From positions 124,001 through 188,000 of the forward strand of contig CAXXKK010000037.1 of NCBI GenBank assembly GCA_963676845.2: DNA of 64,000 nucleotides, read 5' to 3'. Numbering within the stretch: position 1 is the first letter of the stretch; the number at the start of each line of letters is the position of its first letter. This stretch comes from G963662675 sp963676845. GTDB lineage: Bacteria > Bacteroidota > Bacteroidia > Bacteroidales > Prolixibacteraceae. Of the stretch, positions 52,373-61,362 are shown one piece after another. A program made the translations under genes and the position numbers. The notes under the pieces are model-generated. The model saw only the letters and a list, made by a program, of their open reading frames with translations, was not told the origin of the DNA and ran no database searches.

Positions 52373-53811
52373 GCCCAATTCTAATATTCTCTGTCATAGC
52401 CGGATATTTTGCTGTTTTAATGATAGTTTCGTGGTTAACAGCAAGGAAATCAAACACATTAACGTTCTTCAACGCGAACAAATCATCCCCCTGGTACTTA
52501 GTTGCCTATGGAATGATTGGTGCTTCACTTTCGGGAGTAACTTTTATATCTGTCCCGGGTGAAGTTGGCAACACTGCATTTTCCTACCTTCAGTTTGTAT
52601 TGGGAAATTTAGTTGGTTATTGGCTGATTGCCTTTTTACTTCTCCCTTTTTATTACCGCTTAAAGCTAATTTCAATTTACTCTTTCTTAGAAAAAAAGAT
52701 GGGCTTTTACAGTTTAAAAACGGCTTCATTTTTCTTTCTAATTTCAAAAGTTATCGGTGCAGCATTCCGTCTGTACCTTGTTGCCTTGGTTTTACAATTA
52801 GCCTTTTTCGATGCATTTGGCATCCCCTTTTCCATATCGGTTTGCATAAGCGTTTTGCTTATATGGCTTTACACCTACAGAGCTGGAATAAAAACCATTG
52901 TATGGACGGACACTCTTCAAACAACATTCCTGGTATTAGCTGTAGTTTTTACAATCTATCAAATCACAAAATTAACAGGTATTCATTCCGGTAATTTAAT
53001 ACAAACCATCAGGGATAGTGGAAAATCACAATTCCTCTTTTTTGATTGGCGCTCACCCAACTTCTTTTTTAAACAATTTTTGTCCGGAATTTTCATGACC
53101 ATCGTCATCAACGGAATGGATCAAGACATCATGCAAAAAAACCTGACTTGCAAAAATCTGAAAGAAGCCCGTAAAAACATGCTCATCTTCAGCACACTCT
53201 TCTTTTTTATCGTCATTCTATTCCTTGGTTTGGGTGTTATGCTCTATCATTATGCAGAGCTATCAGGAATAGCAATTCCAGACGATACAGATCAACTCTA
53301 TCCCCTACTTGCATTAAACTACCTGGGCAAAGCAGTTGCTGTTGCTTTCCTGCTGGGAATTACTGCCGCCGCTTTTTCAAGTGCAGATTCAGCTTTAACA
53401 GCCATGACAACTTCTTTTTGTGTTGATTTTCTGGGGATGGGAAAAAATGATAACGGCAAAACGAATTTGAGAAAAAGGAATTTTATCCATTTTGGTTTTG
53501 CGCTTCTTTTAATGGTTGTCATTCTTGTATTTAAAATGATTAATGATGACAGTGTTGTAAATGCGGTTTTCACTGCTGCCAGCTATACATATGGACCTAT
53601 TTTAGGGTTATTCATATTCAGCTTTTTCTTTAAAACAAAAGTTAAAGACAAATATGTGCCTTTGATTGCAATTTCTGCTCCATTAATATCCTACCTGTTA
53701 GATACAAATTCTCAGGAATTATTCAATGGTTACCAGTTCGGATACGAACTCCTAATGATGAATGGATTGTTAACAATACTGGGACTTTATCTTATAAAAA
53801 CTAAAAATTAA
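52369..53811 (+). CDS. Sodium:solute symporter family protein, likely amino-sugar importer
   Basis: A 480-residue protein with about 13 membrane segments and SSS-family motifs: SPWYLVAYGMIGASLSGVTFISVPGEVG (residues about 40-67), LIWLYTYRAGIKTIVWTDTLQT, and ITAAAFSSADSALTAMTTSF for the sodium site. Translation is coupled to NamZ through ATGA. Context suggests uptake of MurNAc or GlcNAc released by the neighbouring hydrolases; no MurQ/MurK-like kinase or etherase is in the window. Substrate is inferred from position only. Confidence 0.9.
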   Translation: MSPILIFSVIAGYFAVLMIVSWLTARKSNTLTFFNANKSSPWYLVAYGMIGASLSGVTFISVPGEVGNTAFSYLQFVLGNLVGYWLIAFLLLPFYYRLKLISIYSFLEKKMGFYSLKTASFFFLISKVIGAAFRLYLVALVLQLAFFDAFGIPFSISVCISVLLIWLYTYRAGIKTIVWTDTLQTTFLVLAVVFTIYQITKLTGIHSGNLIQTIRDSGKSQFLFFDWRSPNFFFKQFLSGIFMTIVINGMDQDIMQKNLTCKNLKEARKNMLIFSTLFFFIVILFLGLGVMLYHYAELSGIAIPDDTDQLYPLLALNYLGKAVAVAFLLGITAAAFSSADSALTAMTTSFCVDFLGMGKNDNGKTNLRKRNFIHFGFALLLMVVILVFKMINDDSVVNAVFTAASYTYGPILGLFIFSFFFKTKVKDKYVPLIAISAPLISYLLDTNSQELFNGYQFGYELLMMNGLLTILGLYLIKTKN

Positions 53812-53914
53812 TTCACACTCAACCATCTCTGGAGCAAAATGTTAAAAAATGTGAAAATCATTTTGTATCTTGCCATACTAAACACGAACTAATAACGTTT
53901 TCTGTTAAACATTT

Positions 53915-55363
53915 GTGAAAAAAATTTATACAATATTATTTGTTTTAGGAATACTTTTCTACACGGTTTCCTGTGAAGATGAGAAATACATTTCATCTCA
54001 GGATGCCAAGCTTAGTTTTTCGGCAGATACTGTAAAATTTGATACTATTTTCACAACGGTTGGTTCTACTACAGAACACGTTAAAATTTACAATCCCTAC
54101 GACCAATCTGTTTTAGTATCAAATATTCGTCTTGCAGGAGGTGATGACTCCTATTACAGACTTAACATAAACGGTTTCCCTTACAATGAACTGTATGATG
54201 TTGAGATTGCCCCTCACGATAGCATCTTTATCTTTGTTGAAGTGACAATTGACCCTTCTGGAAATAATCTCCCCATTATTGTCCAAGATTCTATCGAGTT
54301 TTACACCAATACAAATTTACAGGACATTGACTTGGTTGCCTGGGGACAGGATGTTGAGCTTATTGAAAATGACGTTACCACTTCAACAACATGGACAAAT
54401 GAAAAACCTTATTTAATTTATTCCAATATTGTTGTTGAAAAAAATGCCGTGTTAACCATTGAGCCAGGAGCAAATTTATATTTCCACAACAATACCGGAT
54501 TATATGTAAGGGGGAAACTTGATGCTCAAGGGACACTGGAAGAACCAATCACGATGCAAGGTGATCGACTTGAAGAGGTATACCAAGATATTCCGGACCA
54601 GTGGAATGGAGTACTTCTTTTCCCGGGAAGTCATGACAATATGTTTGATTTTGTAAAGATTAAAAATGCCAACATTGGATTACAAGTTGGAACAATAGAT
54701 AATGAAGGTTATGCCTCAGCAGTAATTGCAAATTCGAAAATCCACACTCATGCCTACGCTGGAATATACTCCGTAAAATCAAAAATTCGGGCATATAATT
54801 GTTTAATTGCCAATTGTGGGTATTATGCAACAGCTATTCGAATTGGTGGAGAATATGAATTCTATCACACAACCATGGCAAACTATTGGGACGGCTACTC
54901 TAGCAGTATTCGTACAACACCTTCTCTTTCAATTTCAGATAACGTTATTGTTACCGAACCTGATGGTTCCAAAACAACCTATAAAGGAGATTTAAGTAAA
55001 GCTTATTTTGCCAACAGTATTATAACCGGGGGAGAAAACATTATCAATAATGAATTGGAACTTTCAAGTTCAGGAGACCAGGTTTTTAATTATCTATTTA
55101 GCAATTGTTTGATACAATTGGCAGACACATTCAATGTTTCTTATCCTGCCCACTATGCTAACATTATTAAAAGTATCGATCCCAAATTTGTTAATTCCAC
55201 CGAGCTTAATTTTGAGCTGGACACTTTAAGTCCAGCCCAGAATGCAGGCTCAACTGAGATAGGTGAACTTTTCCCATACGATATACTTGGCAAAAATCGA
55301 ATGAGCGATATTGCACCTGATCTAGGAGCTTATGAACGTATCGAACCAACTACTGAAGACTAA
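53915..55363 (+). CDS. Beta-helix lipoprotein
   Basis: Starts with GTG at 53915 (KKIYTILFVLGILFYTVSCEDEK), giving a lipoprotein signal with Cys20. About 482 residues. An Ig-like or abnormal-spindle-type N-terminal part (TIFTTVGSTTEHVKIYNPYDQ, about 45-65) is followed by a right-handed parallel beta helix (about 150-450: NIVVEKNAVLTIEPGANLYFHNNTGLYVRGKLDAQG, WNGVLLFPGSH, IRAYNCLIANCGYYATAIRIGG). The closing NRMSDIAPDLGAYER matches the end of many Bacteroidota beta-helix surface proteins. Probably outer-membrane anchored; function unknown. The next gene starts within its last codons. Confidence 0.85.
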   Translation: MKKIYTILFVLGILFYTVSCEDEKYISSQDAKLSFSADTVKFDTIFTTVGSTTEHVKIYNPYDQSVLVSNIRLAGGDDSYYRLNINGFPYNELYDVEIAPHDSIFIFVEVTIDPSGNNLPIIVQDSIEFYTNTNLQDIDLVAWGQDVELIENDVTTSTTWTNEKPYLIYSNIVVEKNAVLTIEPGANLYFHNNTGLYVRGKLDAQGTLEEPITMQGDRLEEVYQDIPDQWNGVLLFPGSHDNMFDFVKIKNANIGLQVGTIDNEGYASAVIANSKIHTHAYAGIYSVKSKIRAYNCLIANCGYYATAIRIGGEYEFYHTTMANYWDGYSSSIRTTPSLSISDNVIVTEPDGSKTTYKGDLSKAYFANSIITGGENIINNELELSSSGDQVFNYLFSNCLIQLADTFNVSYPAHYANIIKSIDPKFVNSTELNFELDTLSPAQNAGSTEIGELFPYDILGKNRMSDIAPDLGAYERIEPTTED

Positions 55364-56367
55364 ACAGTTATTCATCTTTTTTTTGCTGATCATCTTTTAT
55401 TCTAACGCAATAGCTCAAGATCAGTCATCAAACATTAATATCCTTTTTTATAATGTTGAAAATCTGTTTGATATTACTGATGATCCAAATATAAATGACG
55501 AAGAATTCCTTCCTTCAGGCGACCGACACTGGACGAAAAAACGTTTTGAGCACAAACTAAACCAACTATCTAAAGTAATTCTTGCTTCATGTGATTATGA
55601 AATGCCAGATATTGTTGGTTTCTGCGAAGTTGAAAATCGTTACGTACTAGAAAAACTAACTCAGGAAACAGCTCTTTATCAATTTGACTATCAAATTATC
55701 CACAAAGAATCGCCAGATGAACGTGGAATTGATGTTGCATTAATCTATAAAAAAGATCAACTAATCCCAATCAAATACAATTATATTCCGTTAGTTAAAT
55801 CGAATGGTAAGATTGATCAAACCAGAGAGATTCTGCATGCTACTTTTCAAATTGAACAAGATACACTTCATGTATTTTTCAACCACTGGCCCTCGAGATA
55901 CAACGGACAAGCAGGATCTGAACCATTAAGAATACTGGCAGCACAAACTTTAAAAAGTGAAGTTGATAAACTGATCACAGAAACACCGGATGCCCAAATT
56001 GTGATCATGGGTGATTTTAATGATGAACCACAAAATAAAAGTATAAAGGAAGTATTAACTGTAAATCCAATCAGTTCCAATGAACTAATAAATTTATCAG
56101 CCAATTGGAACGGAACACTGAAGTATCAACAAAACTGGCAGGTATTTGATCAGATAATTGTATCTAATGAGCTTACTGAATAAAAATAACAACCTATTCA
56201 CGACTCAGAAGAATGCACAAATTATCACCCTTCCATTTTTATTCATCAACGATACGAAATACAAAGGTCAAAAGCTATATCGCACTTATTTAGGATATCG
56301 CTACCAAGGAGGGTTTAGCGACCATTTACCAATAAGATTGAAAGTATCTATCAATAATAACGATTAA
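55332..56367 (+). pseudogene. Exported endonuclease/exonuclease/phosphatase-family protein, split by a frameshift
   Basis: The first frame (55332-56183) gives a signal peptide (TKQLFIFFLLIIFYSNAIAQ) and the N-terminal EEP fold: FYNVENLFDI, VGFCEVENR (catalytic Glu), DERGIDVALIYKK, FFNHWPSRY and IVIMGDFNDEP (catalytic Asp-Asn), then DQIIVSNELTE and a stop. The second frame, from about 56167 to 56367, continues the same protein with LLNKNNNLFTTQKNA and ends in GGFSDHLPIRLKV, holding the catalytic Asp-His. One extra base between 56170 and 56182 explains it; corrected length is 344 residues, normal for the group. Either a real null mutation or a sequencing/assembly error. Its last four bases overlap the convergent cca stop. 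Confidence 0.88.
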
Positions 56368-57776
56368 GATTTTACCGGTTTTAAGCCCATTTCCTGAGCT
56401 TTTTTCAGCATAAATTCTTTTGCTTCCCCATAATCGTTGTGAATATCACCCTCCAGGATAGCTTCCTTTATGGCATTTTTAATATCACCAACTTCTCGAC
56501 TTGGCTTTAACCCGAAAATTTCCATTATTTCCTCCCCTGATATAGGAGGTTGAAAATTTCGAATATGATCACGCTCTTCCAGGTCCTTCAGCTTCTCTCG
56601 TACTAACTGAAAATTTCTTAAATATCGTTTTACCTTTTCATTGTTCTTCGAAGTGATATCTGCCTCACACAATGTCATTAAGTCATCAATATCATCACCA
56701 GCCTCAAATAACAACCGACGAACAGCCGAATCTGTAACTTCATCTTCAGATAAAACAATTGGCCTCATGTGTAAAGAAACCATCTTCTGCACATATTTCA
56801 TTTTCTCATTTAGAGGTAACTTCATCCGCCTGAATACCTTGGGAATCATCTTTTCACCTACATGGTTATGCGCATAGAAAGTCCAGCCCGTATTTTTGAC
56901 AAAACGCTTAGTCTTTGGCTTAGCAATATCGTGTAATAAAGCTGACCACCTCAACCAAAGATTATCTGTGTTGAGAACAATACGATCAAGCACTTCAAGA
57001 GTATGCAGAAAATTATCTTTATGGGCAATTCCATTTACCTGATCAACACCTTTCAGCTTTGACAATTCAGGAAAAATAAGCTCAAGAAGTCCTGTTTTAT
57101 CTAATAGTTTAAATCCTTTTGAAGGTTTATCTGACATGATGATTTTGTTCATCTCCTCAATTATTCGCTCCCGCGAAACGATTGAAATCCTTTCTTTATT
57201 AGCAGAAATTGCATTTAATGTTTCCTTCTCAATGGTAAAATTTAGTTGAGATGCAAAACGAATTGCCCGCATCATTCTAAGCGGATCATCTGAAAAAGTA
57301 ATAGATGGTTCCAAAGGGGTACGAATGATTTTCTTCTCCAGATCATCAATTCCATTAAATGGATCGATTAATTCTCCGTACTGATCTTTATTCAAACAAA
57401 TTGCAAGTGCATTGATCGTAAAATCACGACGTTTCTGATCATCCTCCAAAGTCCCATCTTCAACTACAGGTTTTCTTGAATCCTTATGATAAGATTCTTT
57501 ACGAGCCCCCACAAATTCAACTTCAAGATCTTTGAGTTTAATCATGGCTGTACCAAAATTCTTAAAAACACTCACAGGAATATTTTTCCCCATCCGTTTT
57601 GCTACATTCTGCGCCAAATCTATTCCACTGCCTAAAGTGACAACATCAATATCTTTCGAATTTCGTTTCAACAATAAATCCCTGACAAATCCACCTATAA
57701 CAAAACAAGCCTGCTGTAACTGATCTGCTTCTTCTGAAATTACTTTAAATACGGGATGTTTAAGATGTTTCTTCAT
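56364..57776 (-). CDS. cca: tRNA CCA nucleotidyltransferase with HD domain
   Basis: A 470-residue class II nucleotidyltransferase adding or repairing the 3' CCA of tRNAs; the tRNA-Val gene in this window lacks an encoded CCA. Motifs: FVIGGFVRDLLLKRNSKDIDVV with metal Asp42 and Asp44, RRDFTINALAICL, SFSDDPLRMMRAIRFA, and an HD phosphohydrolase domain (ALLHDIAKPKTKRF, about 275 onwards). Length agrees with the HD-containing bacterial type. Stand-alone gene, convergent with the EEP gene and divergent from thioredoxin. Confidence 0.95.
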   Translation of the reverse strand: MKKHLKHPVFKVISEEADQLQQACFVIGGFVRDLLLKRNSKDIDVVTLGSGIDLAQNVAKRMGKNIPVSVFKNFGTAMIKLKDLEVEFVGARKESYHKDSRKPVVEDGTLEDDQKRRDFTINALAICLNKDQYGELIDPFNGIDDLEKKIIRTPLEPSITFSDDPLRMMRAIRFASQLNFTIEKETLNAISANKERISIVSRERIIEEMNKIIMSDKPSKGFKLLDKTGLLELIFPELSKLKGVDQVNGIAHKDNFLHTLEVLDRIVLNTDNLWLRWSALLHDIAKPKTKRFVKNTGWTFYAHNHVGEKMIPKVFRRMKLPLNEKMKYVQKMVSLHMRPIVLSEDEVTDSAVRRLLFEAGDDIDDLMTLCEADITSKNNEKVKRYLRNFQLVREKLKDLEERDHIRNFQPPISGEEIMEIFGLKPSREVGDIKNAIKEAILEGDIHNDYGEAKEFMLKKAQEMGLKPVKS

Positions 57777-57959
57777 AATTCAATAATTCGATGTTTTCCC
57801 CAAAAGGGAAGCATCATGCCATTTTGTAAAAAACCGTGACAAAATTACAATTTATTCATTAGCGTTAAGAAAATAAAAAGCCTTAAATTGTATTGGCACA
57901 GTAATTGATATTCACATATTCAGAAATTTATATATTTACATTCATAAAACGATTTTACT

Positions 57960-58328
57960 ATGTTAGAACATTTAACCCAAGAAACATTTAAAGAGAAAGT
58001 TTTCAATTTTGAACAAAATAAAGATTGGAAATTCGAAGGCAACAAACCCTGTATGATTGATTTTTATGCAGATTGGTGTGGACCTTGTAAAATGGTAGCT
58101 CCGGTTTTAGAAGAGTTACAGGAAGAATATGGTGATTCACTTAATATCTATAAAATAGATACAGAAGATCAAAAAGAGTTAGCTGCAATGTTTGGGATTC
58201 AAAGTATTCCATCTTTATTATTTGTACCTCTTGAAGGACAACCACAAATGGCCATGGGGGCTTTACCTAAAGACACATTTGTGCAAGCTATTTCTGAAGT
58301 ATTAAAAGTTGAAAAGCCTGAGAATTAA
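57960..58328 (+). CDS. Thioredoxin
   Basis: A 122-residue cytosolic thioredoxin with the active site WCGPC (W39-C43), IDFYADWCGPCKMVAPVLEEL, and the cis-proline segment FGIQSIPSLLFV. An additional Cys31 lies just before the active-site strand. The N-terminus has a longer leader (about 25 residues) than Escherichia coli thioredoxin but no signal peptide. Single gene, convergent with murF. Confidence 0.93.
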   Translation: MLEHLTQETFKEKVFNFEQNKDWKFEGNKPCMIDFYADWCGPCKMVAPVLEELQEEYGDSLNIYKIDTEDQKELAAMFGIQSIPSLLFVPLEGQPQMAMGALPKDTFVQAISEVLKVEKPEN

Positions 58329-58332
58329 AATA

Positions 58333-59628
58333 CTAGACAAGATCAAGGATTCGTTCCAAACGAATTCCTCTGGATCCTTTAACCAGGATTGTTTTATTAT
58401 CCAATATTTTTGATTGGTTTAAAAATTTAAAAAGGAGTTCGGAATTTTCGAACTTCTTTATTTTTGAGTCTGTTACAAGTTCTGAAAAACATTTCCCAAC
58501 AAGAAAGATCTCCTTAAAATTCTTTTCAGAAATAAACTCTACAATTTTTTTGTGTTCTGCTTCTGAATATTCACCCAATTCCAGCATATCACCCAAAATC
58601 ACCATTTTATCGAAAGAACTATCCATCTCCTCAAAATTCCTTAAAGCCTCTATCATACTGGACGGATTTGCATTATAAGCATCCATAATTATCTGGCTTC
58701 TTCCTTTTCGGATAAACTGTGAACGATTATTTTTTGGTGAATAATTTTCTATTGCCTTCTGAATTTTTAAAGGATCAATATCAAAAAACAATCCTACACG
58801 GGCAGCTGCCAAAATATTCTCAAAATTGTAAGCACCAATCAGATTAGATTTGAGATACAGCCAACCTTTAGGGAACAAAGCTTTAATGGTCAAAAATACA
58901 GAAGAGCCTTCAGTTACTCCATACAAATCCGCTTCTTTGCTTCTACCATAAGTTAACTTTTCAAGTCCTTCTGATTGTTTCTGCAAGATTTCATTGTCCA
59001 AATTCAGGAAACACTTTCCCTTATTATTTCTTAGAAAATCATATAACTCTGATTTTGTTTTAATTACACCTTCAAAAGAACCAAATCCTTCCAAGTGGGC
59101 TTTGCCAACATTAGTAATTAGTCCAAAATCCGGTTCTGCAATTTTACACAAGTCTGCAATCTCTCCCGGATGATTCGCCCCCATTTCCACAACAGCAATG
59201 TCTGTATCTGGTTGAATACTCAATAAGGTTAAAGGAACTCCAATATGATTATTTAGATTACCTTTTGTAAAAGTGATCTTATAACTCTGAGATAAGACTT
59301 TAGAAATCAATTCCTTTGTTGTCGTTTTCCCATTTGTTCCCGTTATAGCTAATAATCTTACACCAAGTTTTCGTCGATGATAATTAGCCAAATTCTGCAA
59401 ACACTTAAGCGTATCCTCAACCAGAACTATTTTAGGATTATTTGCAAATTCCGGATTATCCACAATAGCATAAGTTGCGCCTTTAGCCAAAGCATCTGCT
59501 GCATATTTATTTCCATCAAAGTTTTGACCTTTTAATGCAAAAAAGATACTCCCTTCTTTAATCTCACGACTATCTGTTGAGATAAGAGGACTTTGAAGAA
59601 ATAATTTATAAATGTCTTCTATTTTCAT
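58333..59628 (-). CDS. murF: UDP-N-acetylmuramoyl-tripeptide--D-alanyl-D-alanine ligase
   Basis: I begin it at ATG 59628 (MKIEDIYKLFLQSP), as an earlier in-frame ATG at 59661 lies inside the terminator hairpin of gldJ. The 431-residue Mur ligase adds D-Ala-D-Ala to the peptidoglycan precursor. Motifs: STDSREIKEGSIFFAL, P-loop AITGTNGKTTTKELI, VEMGANHPGEI, TNVGKAHLEGFGS, DAYNANPSSM and VKGSRGIRLE. Same strand as gldJ, with a hairpin between them. Confidence 0.95.
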   Translation of the reverse strand: MKIEDIYKLFLQSPLISTDSREIKEGSIFFALKGQNFDGNKYAADALAKGATYAIVDNPEFANNPKIVLVEDTLKCLQNLANYHRRKLGVRLLAITGTNGKTTTKELISKVLSQSYKITFTKGNLNNHIGVPLTLLSIQPDTDIAVVEMGANHPGEIADLCKIAEPDFGLITNVGKAHLEGFGSFEGVIKTKSELYDFLRNNKGKCFLNLDNEILQKQSEGLEKLTYGRSKEADLYGVTEGSSVFLTIKALFPKGWLYLKSNLIGAYNFENILAAARVGLFFDIDPLKIQKAIENYSPKNNRSQFIRKGRSQIIMDAYNANPSSMIEALRNFEEMDSSFDKMVILGDMLELGEYSEAEHKKIVEFISEKNFKEIFLVGKCFSELVTDSKIKKFENSELLFKFLNQSKILDNKTILVKGSRGIRLERILDLV

Positions 59629-59635
59629 ATTCTCG

Positions 59636-59671
59636 GAAAAAAGAAAACCCCATTCTTTCAATGAGGTTTTT
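59636..59671 (-). terminator. Hairpin between gldJ and murF
   Basis: On the minus strand AAAACCTCATT and AATGGGGTTTT pair with one mismatch around a 5-base loop and are followed by a T-rich tail. It lies between the gldJ stop and the murF start and may attenuate rather than end transcription. Confidence 0.65.
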
Positions 59672-59696
59672 CAGATATAATGATAAATACTATTTT

Positions 59697-61142
59697 TTAG
59701 AATCCACCAGGGCTTCCTACCTGAGTCATTGCACAACGGAATCCAAGGTCATTTGAAGAACCATCTTCATCCATATAGCGACGAGTTCCCGGAACTAACC
59801 AATATGGTCTGTCTTTCCATGAACCACCTTTATAAACTCTGGACTTATCTGAAATAAGCGATGGAAAATCTTCGGTATCATCTGAAACATACATTTGGTC
59901 AGTATTCAGATTTGTTTGTTCCACCCAATTTTCACCTTCAATAATTTGAGTAGAATAATCACCATCTGAATAATTGCGGTAATCAGCAATTGTATCTTGA
60001 ATTAGTTCACCAAACTCATCGCGAATTAAATTACCATTTTGATCTTTTCGATACTCTGTATATACATTACCTCTGTATGGTTGGAATTCGGCAACATCCA
60101 ATTGAGAAGTAGGTCTGTACACATCAGAAACCCATTCATTTACGTTACCTGCCATACAATATAATCCATAATCATTGGGTTCATATGAATCAACTGGCGC
60201 AGTAATATCAGCGTTATCATTCAATGCACCAGCCATACCCATCAAATCACCTCTTCCTCGAGTATAGTTTGCCATCATTAAGCCACGATCTCCTCCTTTT
60301 GAGTCATCTCTAAGATAACCACCATTCCATGGATATATTTTTCTTTCAGTTAATAGTTCACCGTCTGTATTTTCAATCAAACCGTATGCAGCATATTCCC
60401 ATTCTGCCTCAGTTGGAAGCCTGTAATTTGGTAATAAAACACCATCTTCCCATTGCAATCTTCTAACATTTCCTGAAGCATCTTCAACTGGTCTGTTACC
60501 ATCATTTCCCTGATACAATCCTGCTAAATATGTATTCGTTGTAAATATGTTTTGTCCAGACTGAGCATTATCATAAGCGATGATACCTTCATTGACTAAT
60601 ATATTTTCGTTAACACGGTCAGTTCTCCACTCACAATAATCATTTGCCTGAAGCCAACTAACTCCAACAACAGGATAATTACTATATGCTGGATGCCTTA
60701 AATAATTCATAATGTAAGGCTCGTTGTAAGCTAATTCATCTCTCCAAACAAGAGTATCAGGTAAAGCTGCTTCATATTTTTCCGGATTATTAGGATATAC
60801 TCTTTTCAACCAAAATAAATATTCCCGGTAATCTAAATTTGAAACTTCTGTTTCATCCATATAAAATGAAGCTACAGTTACTCTGCGAGGTTGATTATTC
60901 CAATCATACATTACATCCTGCTCAACTTGTCCCATGGTAAAAGTACCACCTTCAATAAACGTTAAACCAGGACCTGCAAACTGTTGATAATCAGGATCAG
61001 TTTGAAATCCTCCATTGTCCGGATCATTATAATTCCAACCAGTTGTTTTGGATGTATTTCGACTACCACCTCCACCACTAAACAGACCACAACTAGATAG
61101 AGATAAAATTAAACCCAGTAATAAAATGGTGTTAAATTTCAT
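59697..61142 (-). CDS. gldJ: Gliding motility/type IX secretion lipoprotein GldJ
   Basis: A 481-residue lipoprotein (LSLSSCGLFSGGGG, Cys18) with a formylglycine-generating-enzyme-like (SUMF1) domain: FIEGGTFTMGQVEQDVMYDWNNQPRRVTVASFYMDETEV (about 62-100), HPAYSNYPVVGVSWLQANDYCEWRTDRVNE, YRLPTEAEWEYAAYG, CMAGNVNEWVSDVYRP and VYKGGSWKDRPYW, ending DLGFRCAM. GldJ is required for stable GldK and for type IX secretion and gliding. Divergent from porU, the classic linkage of these genes. A TATATTTG element (minus strand, 61177-61184) may be its -7 box. Confidence 0.93.
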   Translation of the reverse strand: MKFNTILLLGLILSLSSCGLFSGGGGSRNTSKTTGWNYNDPDNGGFQTDPDYQQFAGPGLTFIEGGTFTMGQVEQDVMYDWNNQPRRVTVASFYMDETEVSNLDYREYLFWLKRVYPNNPEKYEAALPDTLVWRDELAYNEPYIMNYLRHPAYSNYPVVGVSWLQANDYCEWRTDRVNENILVNEGIIAYDNAQSGQNIFTTNTYLAGLYQGNDGNRPVEDASGNVRRLQWEDGVLLPNYRLPTEAEWEYAAYGLIENTDGELLTERKIYPWNGGYLRDDSKGGDRGLMMANYTRGRGDLMGMAGALNDNADITAPVDSYEPNDYGLYCMAGNVNEWVSDVYRPTSQLDVAEFQPYRGNVYTEYRKDQNGNLIRDEFGELIQDTIADYRNYSDGDYSTQIIEGENWVEQTNLNTDQMYVSDDTEDFPSLISDKSRVYKGGSWKDRPYWLVPGTRRYMDEDGSSNDLGFRCAMTQVGSPGGF

Positions 61143-61362
61143 TTTAAATGTATTTTCAATTTTAATTTATTACACACAAATATAACTAATTTGTTCTATT
61201 CTTATTGCTTGAAGAAATTATCTTTCCACCAAAAAATATTATTTACTTACTTTACAAAGTAAAATAAGAAACCTTTACTGGCATTGTTTGTTTCATATTT
61301 TTCAATTTTGTAATAATATTCAATATTAAGCGTTCCTAAACAAACATCGACCTGATCAGCAA

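Noticed and set aside
56158..56367. Separate 69-residue protein
   Set aside because: It contains the C-terminal EEP motif SDHLPI in the next frame of the preceding gene, so it is the displaced end of that protein.
59629..59661. Longer N-terminus for MurF
   Set aside because: The extra ATG is inside the hairpin between gldJ and murF, and family similarity starts at MKIEDIYKLF.
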